13,635 nucleotides of DNA from Rhodobacteraceae bacterium UBA1943 (GTDB lineage: Bacteria > Pseudomonadota > Alphaproteobacteria > Rhodobacterales > Rhodobacteraceae): positions 1-13,635 of the forward strand of contig DDEX01000067.1 in the NCBI GenBank assembly GCA_002336845.1, given 5' to 3'. A model generated the notes under the pieces. That model had not been told where the DNA came from and did not search any database. It saw only the letters and a list, made by a program, of their open reading frames with translations. Shown here in pieces: positions 1 through 6,411 of the stretch. A program made the position numbers and the translations under genes. Each line of letters starts with the position of its first letter. Within the stretch, counting starts at the first letter, position 1.

Positions 1-364
1 CCCACCAGGTGCCCCACATCGGCTGGCCCCAGATCGCCCCCGTCACCAGCCCGATGATGGTAAAGCACAGACCCACAGGGGCCGCCGCCTTGGCCGACAG
101 CGCCGACACATGGTGCCGTCGGATCAGCCAGATCAGCGAAGTGACCAGCATCATCGCCCAGGCCGAGGTGGCCATCATCGCCGCAGGAACATGCAGGTAG
201 ATGATCTTGACGGTCGAGCCGAAGCGGTCGGCATCGGGCGTGAAAAAGAACCCCCAGACAAGGCCCGTGACAAGGCAGGCCACGGCCAAGGCAGCGACCC
301 AAGGCAGCACCACATCGGTGGTCTGCATGAACTTCTTGGGGTTGGCATATTCCCAGATCGACAT
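1..364 (-). CDS. ccmC: Heme exporter subunit CcmC (HelC), C-terminus cut by window edge
   Basis: Inner-membrane protein of cytochrome c maturation system I; with CcmAB it presents heme on the periplasmic side and loads it onto CcmE. I read the minus strand directly: 121 codons from ATG at 364, beginning MSIWEYANPKKF, with membrane segments near residues 20-41, 61-81 and 96-112. The motif YLHVPAAMM carries H58, matching the conserved periplasmic heme-ligand His of CcmC. The start of the Trp-rich WWD heme-handling loop (WGQPMWGTWW, residues 112-121) is the last thing in the window, so its Asp and about half of the usual roughly 240-residue protein lie off the edge. The start lies 22 nt after the ccmB stop with an AGGATAGG Shine-Dalgarno just upstream, so it is the third gene of a ccmA-ccmB-ccmC operon. 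ccmD and ccmG would be expected beyond position 1 but cannot be seen. Confidence 0.95.
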   Translation of the reverse strand, partial: MSIWEYANPKKFMQTTDVVLPWVAALAVACLVTGLVWGFFFTPDADRFGSTVKIIYLHVPAAMMATSAWAMMLVTSLIWLIRRHHVSALSAKAAAPVGLCFTIIGLVTGAIWGQPMWGTWW

Positions 365-386
365 GGCCTATCCTAGCACGAAGCCT

Positions 387-1043
387 CTAGCGCAGGTTGA
401 CGCGGATTGCCGCAGCCGCCGCGAACGGCAGCAGCGCCACCGCCCCCGCCGTGATTCCGGCAAGAAGCGCCAAAGGTGTGCCGGTTGCAAGCCCCATGGC
501 CCCGCGCTTCACCACTTCGGCACCAAAGATCAGGGTCGGCACATACATCGGCAAGACCAGCAGGCTCAGCAGCAGCCCGCCCCGTTTCAGCCCCACGGTC
601 AGCGCCGCGCCAAAGGCGCCGATCACCGACAACGCGGGCGTGCCGATCCCCAGCGAGGCGACCAGCCAGCCATAGCCGGGGCCGGGCAGGTTCATCAACA
701 CCCCCAGCACGGGCGACACCAGCACCAGCGGCAGCCCCGTCACCAGCCAATGCGCCAGCGCCTTGACCGCCACCACGCCCTCCAGCGGGATGGGCGCGGT
801 CGCCAGCAGGTCCAGCGAGCCATCCTCGAAATCCAGCGCGAAGATGCGGTCCAGCGACAGCAGGCACGACAAGAGCGCGCCGACCCACAGGATACCGGGC
901 GCAATTTTCGCCAAGGTCGCCGGTTCAGGCCCGACGCCGAAAGGCACCATCACCGTCACCAGCAGGAAAAACGCCAGCCCAAGGCCAAAGCCACCGCCCG
1001 CCCTGACCGCAAGCCTTATGTCGCGCAGGAGGAGGGCGATCAT
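387..1043 (-). CDS. ccmB: Heme exporter protein CcmB (HelB)
   Basis: Membrane subunit of the CcmAB ABC transporter, which uses ATP to release holo-CcmE from CcmC in cytochrome c biogenesis (established for the family). The protein is 218 residues, the normal CcmB size (about 220). It starts MIALLLRDIRLAVRAG and has about six hydrophobic segments. The cytoplasmic loop FALDFEDGSLDLLATAPIPL is a clear CcmB signature: family members have a DDxxDGSLE/DLLLLAP-like stretch here. The protein ends in an Ala-rich helix. The start ATG overlaps the ccmA stop by 4 bp (ATGA at 1040-1043), implying translational coupling. The local Shine-Dalgarno is weak, which fits a coupled start. ccmC follows 22 nt after its stop. 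Confidence 0.96.
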   Translation of the reverse strand: MIALLLRDIRLAVRAGGGFGLGLAFFLLVTVMVPFGVGPEPATLAKIAPGILWVGALLSCLLSLDRIFALDFEDGSLDLLATAPIPLEGVVAVKALAHWLVTGLPLVLVSPVLGVLMNLPGPGYGWLVASLGIGTPALSVIGAFGAALTVGLKRGGLLLSLLVLPMYVPTLIFGAEVVKRGAMGLATGTPLALLAGITAGAVALLPFAAAAAIRVNLR

Positions 1044-1669
1044 ACGAAAGCCTCGTCAAAGGCACCCTTGCGTCCGCCATCCTGCGGCGGCTTTGCGCGA
1101 TGGGGCGTCAGGTCCAGCGCCTGCGCCTCCAGCTCAAGGTCGATATGGGTGGCAATCAGCGCCACACCGCCCTGCCCCAGATGCGCAGAAACCACCGCCG
1201 CGAACAGTCCGACCGAAGCCGCATCCAGCGAGACCGTCGGCTCATCCATCGCCCAGACCGGGCGGCCCGTCACCAGCATTCGCGCCAGACCCAGCCGCCG
1301 CTTTTGCCCCGCCGACAGGTTCGCCCCCCTCCGGGTGGCAAGGTGGCGCAGGTTCATCGCATCAAGCGCATGATCAATGCCCCTGGTGCCAAAGATCGCC
1401 GCCCAGAATTCCAGATTCTCGGCCACCGTCAGCGTGGCCTTGATACCATCGGCATGGGCGGCATAGGCGATGGCATCGGGGACAGCCTCGATCGCACCCT
1501 CCAGCGCCGGTTGCAGGCCCGCGATGCAGCGCAAAAGTGTGGTCTTGCCGATGCCGTTCGGCCCCCGCAGCACCATCGCCTGTCCGGCCGCCAGCGACAG
1601 GCTGACACCCTCCAGCACCGGAATGGTGCCGCGCGCGACGGACAGGTTATGAACGGCCAGCAAGGTCAT
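1040..1669 (-). CDS. ccmA: Heme exporter ATP-binding protein CcmA (HelA)
   Basis: Cytoplasmic ATPase of the CcmAB(C) complex for cytochrome c maturation. The protein is 209 residues. It has Walker A GPNGIGKTT with K42, the CcmA-typical segment YAAHADGIKATLTVAENL-FW (residues 69-89), ABC signature LSAGQKRRLGLAR (118-130), Walker B VWAMDE (138-143) and the switch histidine in IATH (H175). The YxxH-GIK-LT-EN-FW block separates CcmA from general ABC ATPases. It is first in the ccmABC unit and overlaps ccmB by 4 bp. The start ATG at 1669 has only a weak AGGG upstream. The 177-bp space back to the uvrA stop must hold its promoter unless uvrA transcripts read through; I could not identify clean -35/-10 elements there. 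Confidence 0.96.
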   Translation of the reverse strand: MTLLAVHNLSVARGTIPVLEGVSLSLAAGQAMVLRGPNGIGKTTLLRCIAGLQPALEGAIEAVPDAIAYAAHADGIKATLTVAENLEFWAAIFGTRGIDHALDAMNLRHLATRRGANLSAGQKRRLGLARMLVTGRPVWAMDEPTVSLDAASVGLFAAVVSAHLGQGGVALIATHIDLELEAQALDLTPHRAKPPQDGGRKGAFDEAFV

Positions 1670-1727
1670 ATGCCAGCCCTACCCCATGGCGGCCAAAGGC
1701 AAAAGACCCAACCGGCCCATCAGCCTG

Positions 1728-1755
1728 CTTCATCTTGGCACAAATATCCCGGGGG
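1728..1755 (-). repeat. Partial copy (A) of the GGATATTT intergenic repeat
   Basis: On the minus strand this reads CCCCCGGGATATTTGTG followed by CCAAGATGAAG. It matches the tail half of the two longer copies at 9872-9939 and 10061-10132 (CCCC-GGATATTTrTG-AACAGATGAT). The hairpin half found in those copies is not recognisable directly beside it, so this looks like a decayed or shorter family member. Like the copy after queA, it lies downstream of a minus-strand gene (uvrA) in the same orientation. I recall such GGATATTT sequences being common between genes in Rhodobacteraceae; I do not know a formal name. Confidence 0.6.
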
Positions 1756-1768
1756 TGATGAGCGATCA

Positions 1769-1791
1769 GAAATCGTCGAGTGGACGATTTC
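1769..1791. repeat. Perfect 9-bp inverted repeat in the uvrA-ccmA gap
   Basis: GAAATCGTC (1769-1777), loop GAGTG (1778-1782), GACGATTTC (1783-1791): a perfect 9-bp inverted repeat with a 5-nt loop. It lies 56 nt beyond the uvrA stop and 100 nt before the ccmA start. It is not followed by a T run on either strand, so it is a poor intrinsic terminator. It could be an operator for ccmA or an mRNA 3'-end stabilising stem for uvrA; the sequence does not decide. Confidence 0.6.
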
Positions 1792-1801
1792 AGCGAAGAA
1801 C

Positions 1802-1820
1802 GCCCGGCCCGTGGCCGGGC
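1802..1820 (-). terminator. Candidate terminator hairpin after uvrA
   Basis: GCCCGGCC (1802-1809), loop CGT (1810-1812), GGCCGGGC (1813-1820): a very stable 8-bp GC stem starting 26 nt after the uvrA stop codon. On the minus strand it is followed by GTTCTTCG, only weakly T-rich, so termination may be partial. A competing pairing exists between GGGCCAG (1817-1823) and CTGGCCC (1833-1839). It probably separates uvrA from ccmA transcription. Confidence 0.5.
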
Positions 1821-1846
1821 CAGGACTCGGGGCTGGCCCCCGGCCT

Positions 1847-4702
1847 TCACTCCGCCGCAACGCGCCGCGGCTTCAGCATGTCTTTCAGATAGCGCCCTGT
1901 ATGGCTGCGCTCGGCCTTGGCCACTTGTTCAGGCGTACCAGTCGCCACGATCTCGCCGCCGCCATCGCCGCCCTCGGGGCCGATGTCGATGATCCAGTCG
2001 GCGGTCTTGATCACATCGAGGTTATGTTCGATCACCACGACGGTGTTGCCCTGATCGACCAGCGCGTGCAACACCTCCAAGAGCTTGCGCACATCCTCGA
2101 AATGCAGGCCCGTTGTGGGCTCGTCGAGAATATAGAGCGTGCGCCCGGTCGCCCGGCGACTGAGTTCCTTCGACAGCTTCACCCGCTGCGCCTCACCGCC
2201 CGACAGGGTGGTCGCCTGCTGGCCGACCTTGATGTAACCAAGGCCCACCTCACACAAGGCATCCATCTTTTCGCGGATCGCCGGAACCGCCTGAAAAAAC
2301 TCGCGCGCATCTTCGCAAGTCATATCAAGAACATCCGCTATGCTTTTGTTCTTGAACTTGATTTCCAGCGTTTCGCGGTTGTAACGGTGGCCCTTGCAGG
2401 TCTCGCAGGTCACATAGACATCGGGCAGAAAGTGCATCTCGATCTTGATGACGCCGTCGCCCTGGCACGCCTCGCAGCGCCCGCCCTTGACGTTGAAGCT
2501 GAAGCGCCCCGGCTGATAGCCCCGCGCCTTCGATTCCGGCAGACCGGCGAACCAGTCGCGGATCGGGCCAAAGGCGCCGGTATAGGTGGCGGGGTTGCTG
2601 CGCGGGGTGCGTCCGATGGGTCGCTGGTCAATGTCGATCACCTTGTCGAGGTGTTCAAAACCCTTGATCGTCTCGCAGGGCGCTGGCGTTTCATGCGCAC
2701 CGTTGAGGCGGGTCGCGGCGGTCTTGAACAGGGTTTCAATCGTCAGGGTCGATTTGCCGCCGCCCGAAACGCCGGTGACGCAGACGAACTTGCCAAGCGG
2801 GAAATCGGCGGTGACGGATTTCAGGTTGTTGCCGGTGGCCTTCACCACCGTCAGCTTCTTGCCGCTGCCAGCCCGCCGCTCCTTCGGCACGGCAATCTCG
2901 CGGCTGCCCGACAGATATTGCCCGGTGATGCTGGCCGGATCGGCGGCAATCTCGGCCGGGGTGCCACGCGCGATGATCTGGCCGCCATGCACGCCCGCGC
3001 CGGGGCCGATATCCAGCACATAATCCGCCTCGCGGATCGCATCCTCGTCATGTTCGACGACAAGAACCGTATTCCCCTGATCGCGCAGGTTTTTCAGCGT
3101 GGTCAGCAGGCGGTCATTGTCGCGCTGATGCAGGCCGATGCTGGGTTCGTCCAGCACATAGAGCACACCAGTCAGGCCGGAACCAATCTGCGACGCCAGC
3201 CTGATCCGCTGGCTTTCTCCGCCCGAAAGCGTGCCCGCATTGCGGCTCATCGTCAGGTAATCAAGGCCGACATTCACAAGGAACCCCAGCCGTTCGCGGA
3301 TTTCCTTCAGGATCGCGCGGGCGATTTCATTCTTTTGCGCGGTCAGCGCCTCGGGCACCTTGCCGATCCAGTCATGGCTTTCGCGGATCGACATCTGCAC
3401 CACCTGCCCCACATGCAGACCGGCGATCTTCACCGCCAGCGCCTCGGGCTTCAGCCGGTATCCGTTGCAGGTGTGGCAGGCGCGATTGTTCTGATAGCGC
3501 TCCATCTCCTCGCGCGACCAGGCCGAATCCGTCTCGCGATACCGCCGCTCCATGTTGGGGATCACCCCCTCGAACACGCGGCTGACCTGATAGATCCGCC
3601 CGCCCTCGTCATAGCGGAACTCGATCTCCTCGCCGTTCGAGCCATAGAGGAACAGGGATTTCACCGCCTCGGGCAGGTCTTTCCACTTGGCCTTGCGGTC
3701 AAAGCCGTAGTGCTTCGACAGCGCCTCAATCGTTTGCGTGAAATAGGGCGATTTCGATTTCGCCCATGGCGCAATGGCCCCTTGGGCAATCGACAGGTTC
3801 TGGTCGGGCACCACAAGGCGCTCGTCAAAGAACAGCTCCACCCCCAGCCCATCGCAGGCCGGGCAGGCGCCGAAGGGGGCGTTGAAGGAGAACAGGCGCG
3901 GCTCAATTTCGGGGATGGTGAAACCCGACACCGGGCAGGCGAAGTTTTCGGAATAGGTGATCCGCTCGCCTTCCCCTTCATTCGGGGCGGTTTCGATGAT
4001 GGCGATGCCATCGGCCAGGTTCAGCGCGGTGCGGAAACTGTCGGCCAGCCGCGTCTCCAGCCCCTCGCGCACCACGATGCGGTCAACCACCACGTCGATG
4101 TTGTGGCGGAACTTCTTGTCCAGCGTCGGCGGGTCTTCCAGATCGTGAAAGGTGCCGTTGACCTTGACGCGCTGAAAGCCCTGCTTCCTAAGCTCCAGAA
4201 ATTCCTTCTTATATTCCCCTTTGCGGTCACGCACGATGGGCGCCAGCAAGTAGGCGCGCGTGCCCTCTTCCATTGCCATCACGGCATCCACCATATCCTG
4301 CACCTGCATCGCGGTGATCGGCAGGCCGGTGGCGGGGGAATAGGGCGTGCCGACGCGGGCAAACAGCAGACGCAGGTAGTCGTAAATCTCGGTTACCGTG
4401 CCGACGGTGGAGCGGGGGTTTTTCGATGTCGTCTTCTGCTCGATCGAAATCGCCGGGGACAGGCCGGAAATATGGTCCACATCCGGCTTGCCCGCCATAT
4501 CAAGGAACTGGCGCGCATAGGCCGACAGGCTTTCGACGTAACGCCGTTGCCCTTCGGCATAGATCGTATCGAATGCCAGAGATGACTTGCCAGAGCCGGA
4601 AAGCCCGGTAATCACCGTCAGCTTGTCGCGCGGAATGTCCACATCGACGTTCTTCAGATTATGCTCGCGCGCGCCGCGCACCTCGATGAACTTCTGTTCC
4701 AT
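1847..4702 (-). CDS. uvrA: Excinuclease ABC subunit UvrA
   Basis: Damage-recognition ATPase of nucleotide excision repair; a UvrA dimer finds bulky lesions and loads UvrB. The protein is 951 residues from the ATG at 4702. Domains in order: Walker A1 GLSGSGKSS (K39), UvrB-binding and insertion regions, ABC signature LSGGESQR (492-499) with VLDEPSIGLH, Walker A2 GVSGGGKST (K650), C-terminal zinc finger C743/C746/C766/C769, signature LSGGEAQR (833-840) and ILDEPTTGLH. I prefer ATG 4702 to the in-frame GTG 15 nt upstream because MEQKFIEVRGAREHNLKNVD is the family N-terminus and GGGGGTGA (4705-4712) sits at Shine-Dalgarno distance. Oddity: the first zinc finger reads C256-P-V-S259 ... C280-P-A-C283, so one of the four cysteines seen in E. 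coli UvrA is serine. A LexA box lies over the promoter, so SOS induction is expected. Confidence 0.98.
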   Translation of the reverse strand: MEQKFIEVRGAREHNLKNVDVDIPRDKLTVITGLSGSGKSSLAFDTIYAEGQRRYVESLSAYARQFLDMAGKPDVDHISGLSPAISIEQKTTSKNPRSTVGTVTEIYDYLRLLFARVGTPYSPATGLPITAMQVQDMVDAVMAMEEGTRAYLLAPIVRDRKGEYKKEFLELRKQGFQRVKVNGTFHDLEDPPTLDKKFRHNIDVVVDRIVVREGLETRLADSFRTALNLADGIAIIETAPNEGEGERITYSENFACPVSGFTIPEIEPRLFSFNAPFGACPACDGLGVELFFDERLVVPDQNLSIAQGAIAPWAKSKSPYFTQTIEALSKHYGFDRKAKWKDLPEAVKSLFLYGSNGEEIEFRYDEGGRIYQVSRVFEGVIPNMERRYRETDSAWSREEMERYQNNRACHTCNGYRLKPEALAVKIAGLHVGQVVQMSIRESHDWIGKVPEALTAQKNEIARAILKEIRERLGFLVNVGLDYLTMSRNAGTLSGGESQRIRLASQIGSGLTGVLYVLDEPSIGLHQRDNDRLLTTLKNLRDQGNTVLVVEHDEDAIREADYVLDIGPGAGVHGGQIIARGTPAEIAADPASITGQYLSGSREIAVPKERRAGSGKKLTVVKATGNNLKSVTADFPLGKFVCVTGVSGGGKSTLTIETLFKTAATRLNGAHETPAPCETIKGFEHLDKVIDIDQRPIGRTPRSNPATYTGAFGPIRDWFAGLPESKARGYQPGRFSFNVKGGRCEACQGDGVIKIEMHFLPDVYVTCETCKGHRYNRETLEIKFKNKSIADVLDMTCEDAREFFQAVPAIREKMDALCEVGLGYIKVGQQATTLSGGEAQRVKLSKELSRRATGRTLYILDEPTTGLHFEDVRKLLEVLHALVDQGNTVVVIEHNLDVIKTADWIIDIGPEGGDGGGEIVATGTPEQVAKAERSHTGRYLKDMLKPRRVAAE

Positions 4703-4753
4703 GGTCACCCCCGACACGAAGGCCAGATGTAGGGCGGATTGCCCGAGTCTCCA

Positions 4754-4782
4754 ACCATAAAATGTGAACCAATAGTGAACAA
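4754..4782 (-). promoter_or_regulatory. Probable uvrA promoter
   Basis: On the minus strand TTGTTC (4782-4777) is followed after 17 nt by TATGGT (4759-4754). This is a moderate sigma70-type promoter, leaving a leader of about 45 nt before ATG 4702. The -35 half and the spacer coincide with the LexA box at 4766-4780, which is what repression by occlusion would require. The assignment rests on motif match and spacing only. Confidence 0.5.
4766..4780 (-). promoter_or_regulatory. LexA (SOS) box of uvrA, GTTC-N7-GTTC
   Basis: The minus strand reads GTTCACTATTGGTTC, an exact match to the direct-repeat LexA site GTTC-N7-GTTC known in alphaproteobacteria (Rhodobacter, Caulobacter, rhizobia). It lies 63 bp upstream of the uvrA start and overlaps the proposed -35 region. 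uvrA is a classic SOS gene in this class, so sequence, position and gene agree. Confidence 0.88.
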
Positions 4783-4815
4783 ATGTCTGGATGTGCAGAT
4801 TTTCGGCAGGCGGCC

Positions 4816-4843
4816 TTTACGAATTCAATTGCTTGAATATATT
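4816..4843 (+). promoter_or_regulatory. Probable promoter of the rhodanese gene
   Basis: TTTACG (4816-4821) and TATATT (4838-4843) are separated by 16 nt. They match the sigma70 -35 at 4 of 6 and the -10 at 5 of 6 positions. Transcription would begin near 4850, giving a leader of about 22 nt that includes the AAGGA Shine-Dalgarno (4861-4865). The whole spacer is filled by the ATTC-N8-GAAT dyad. Confidence 0.55.
4823..4838 (+). promoter_or_regulatory. ATTC-N8-GAAT dyad, candidate SqrR/BigR-type operator
   Basis: ATTCAA (4823-4828), TTGC, TTGAAT (4833-4838): a 6-bp perfect dyad that also reads ATTC-N8-GAAT. As I recall, this is the motif reported for SqrR, the persulfide-sensing ArsR-family repressor of Rhodobacter capsulatus; the related BigR controls rhodanese/sulfur-dioxygenase genes in other proteobacteria. 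The site lies exactly between the -35 and -10 of a rhodanese gene. It abuts a 10-bp palindrome GAATATATTC (4835-4844). No regulator gene is in the window, so the identification is by motif and target only. Confidence 0.6.
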
Positions 4844-4872
4844 CCTGCCAACCCAATCCGAAGGATCAGACC

Positions 4873-5226
4873 ATGTTCAACCTGTTCGGCAACAAGACTG
4901 CGCCGCTGACCTGTGCCGATGCCATCGCCAAGGCGGCGGCAGGAGAGCTTACCCTGCTCGACTGCCGTGAGGCGGCCGAGGTAAGCGCCTCTGGCACGGC
5001 GGCCGGGGCGGTGCATATTCCGCTGGCTCTGGTACCGCTGAAAGCCGATCCGAAAGCCCCCGATCACGATGCGCGCCTTGATCCGGCAAAGCCGGTGGCG
5101 GTGTTCTGCGCCATGGGCGGGCGAGCGGGCCGTGCGGTCGAGGTTCTGCGCGGTCTGGGGTATGAGGCGCACAACATTGGCGGCTTTGGTGACTGGTGCG
5201 CGGCGGGCGGCCCCGTCACGCGGTAA
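4873..5226 (+). CDS. Small single-domain rhodanese (sulfurtransferase-like) protein
   Basis: 117-residue cytoplasmic protein made of one rhodanese domain, which moves sulfane sulfur as a cysteine persulfide. Rhodanese landmarks: LLDCREAAEVSASG (28-41, the D-x-R-E motif), GAVHIPLALV (45-54), and the active-site loop VFCAMGGRAGRA with catalytic C79 followed by a CxxGxR-like loop. It ends in the usual GYEAHNIGGFGDW segment (family GY.-V..-L-.GG...W). There is no signal peptide. The start has AAGGA 7 nt upstream and a good promoter with an embedded ATTC-N8-GAAT dyad, suggesting induction by sulfide or persulfide. It is the only plus-strand gene here, divergent from uvrA, and its last 11 bp overlap the 3' end of the convergent MFS gene. 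C14 and C31 are further cysteines; the physiological acceptor is unknown. Confidence 0.93.
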   Translation: MFNLFGNKTAPLTCADAIAKAAAGELTLLDCREAAEVSASGTAAGAVHIPLALVPLKADPKAPDHDARLDPAKPVAVFCAMGGRAGRAVEVLRGLGYEAHNIGGFGDWCAAGGPVTR

Positions 5227-6373
5227 GGCGCCGCCGGGCCTGCACCGCATGAATTGCGATCCCGAGCCCCGAAAACACCAGAACGAACAGCGCAAGGCCG
5301 GATGCCCCGGCCTGTGACACCAGCCAGGCCAGCAGTGGCGTGCCTGTGGTCGTGCCCAGATTGCCCAGTTGCGCAATCGCCCCGGCAGCGCGGGCACGAT
5401 CCTCGGGCATCGGGTTCAACTGCGGGATCGAGGCGAAACTGGCACCCTGCACGATGCCAAGGGCCGCCCCCATCGCCAGCGCAAACCCCGCCTCGGCCCC
5501 CCCCTGCCCCCAGGTGGCCCACAACCCAAACGCAGCCAGTGCCGCCACAGCAAAGCCTGCCTGCACCAGCCGGAACGCAGGCATCCGCCCCAGCAGCCAC
5601 ACCCCCAGCGTCAGCGACACGCCAATGGAAACCAGCGGCATCGCCACGCCGATAAACCCGCCCCAACCGGGGCTGGCCAAGCCGGGCAGCAGTGTCAGAA
5701 CCGCGACGTAAGTGATGGTATAGCAGACAAACCCGGTTGCCGGAGCCGCAACGAAGGGCGAGGCATAGATCGCCAGATGTTCCGCAAGCATCCCCTTGGC
5801 CGGTGCCCTTGTCCGGGCGGGGGGCGCAGGCATCAGCACCGCCAGAACCCCGGCGCAGGCCAGCATCCAGACCGCATGGGCCTGAAACAGCGCCCCCGGC
5901 CCCGCCGCCGCAATCAGCCCCGGCCCCAGCCAGAACAGCACGGCATAGGTCAGCCCGAAAAAGCTGGACCACAGGGTCATCGCCGCCGCCTGACGTGCGG
6001 GGGGTGCTGCCGCCGCAATCGCCACCGGGCCAACCACCACAATGGCCAGATGCGACACGCCTTCCAGCACGCGGGTCAGCATCATCACAGCAAAGGGCGG
6101 AAAGGTCGATTGCACCAGACTGACCCCGGCACCTAGGCACAGCGCCACCAGCATCGCCCGCCTTTGGCCAACCCGCGCCACCAGCAACCCCGCCGTCGTG
6201 CCAAAGATCAGCCCGACGATGCCGACGATCGACACCATCAACCCGATCCCCACCCCGGCATGGGCTGCGTAGGCCCGCCCCAGCGCATCAAACGCCACCG
6301 ACATCTTGCCAAACTGCGCCGCAGCCCCAAGGCCCGCCGCCCAGATGGCAAAGATCGTCAAAGCGGTACGCAT
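5216..6373 (-). CDS. MFS transporter of unknown substrate
   Basis: 385-residue polytopic protein with about 12 predicted hydrophobic segments in two six-helix halves. The loop between TM2 and TM3 reads LLVARVGQRRAM, a form of the MFS motif A (G-x-x-x-D/A-R-x-G-x-R-R). A short, partly basic linker (PAPPARTRAPAKG) separates the halves. The C-terminus is short and basic (ARRRLTA). I do not recognise the substrate; the N-terminal sequence AAAQFGKMSVAF looks like a distinct proteobacterial subfamily. GGAGG (6378-6382) precedes the ATG by 4 nt. The lpd terminator hairpin ends only 16 nt upstream of the ATG, so this gene has no room for a promoter of its own after the terminator. Expression would need read-through from lpd or a promoter inside the lpd 3' end. 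Its 3' end overlaps the convergent rhodanese gene by 11 bp. Confidence 0.9.
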   Translation of the reverse strand: MRTALTIFAIWAAGLGAAAQFGKMSVAFDALGRAYAAHAGVGIGLMVSIVGIVGLIFGTTAGLLVARVGQRRAMLVALCLGAGVSLVQSTFPPFAVMMLTRVLEGVSHLAIVVVGPVAIAAAAPPARQAAAMTLWSSFFGLTYAVLFWLGPGLIAAAGPGALFQAHAVWMLACAGVLAVLMPAPPARTRAPAKGMLAEHLAIYASPFVAAPATGFVCYTITYVAVLTLLPGLASPGWGGFIGVAMPLVSIGVSLTLGVWLLGRMPAFRLVQAGFAVAALAAFGLWATWGQGGAEAGFALAMGAALGIVQGASFASIPQLNPMPEDRARAAGAIAQLGNLGTTTGTPLLAWLVSQAGASGLALFVLVFSGLGIAIHAVQARRRLTA

Positions 6374-6389
6374 GATGCCTCCGAAAGGA

Positions 6390-6411
6390 AAAGGGGGCCG
6401 AAGCCCCCTTT
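6390..6411 (-). terminator. Rho-independent terminator of lpd with UUCG loop
   Basis: On the minus strand AAAGGGGGC, loop TTCG, GCCCCCTTT followed by TCCTTTC. The 9-bp stem closed by C(UUCG)G is an exceptionally stable tetraloop hairpin, and the T-rich tract follows directly. It begins 22 nt after the lpd stop codon. This is the clearest intrinsic terminator in the window. Its T-rich tract runs almost into the Shine-Dalgarno of the downstream MFS gene. Confidence 0.88.

Noticed and set aside
201..1373. 390-codon plus-strand frame opposite ccmC-ccmA
   Set aside because: Very Arg/Gln/His-rich, crosses three ccm genes, and has no domain or plausible start region.
1647..1733. 28-codon minus-strand frame overlapping the ccmA start (possible leader peptide)
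   Set aside because: No Shine-Dalgarno, it begins inside the repeat copy, and it shows no regulatory amino-acid run or attenuator-like alternative stems.
1100..4585. 1161-codon open frame on the plus strand across ccmA and uvrA
   Set aside because: It is antisense to two clearly identified genes, spans the gap between them, is rich in Arg/His/Gln with no recognisable domain, and is a typical high-G+C shadow of the minus-strand codon pattern.
4703..4717. Upstream GTG start for uvrA adding five residues
   Set aside because: It would place the family N-terminus inside the protein, and the good GGGGGTGA ribosome site lies between this GTG and the ATG at 4702.
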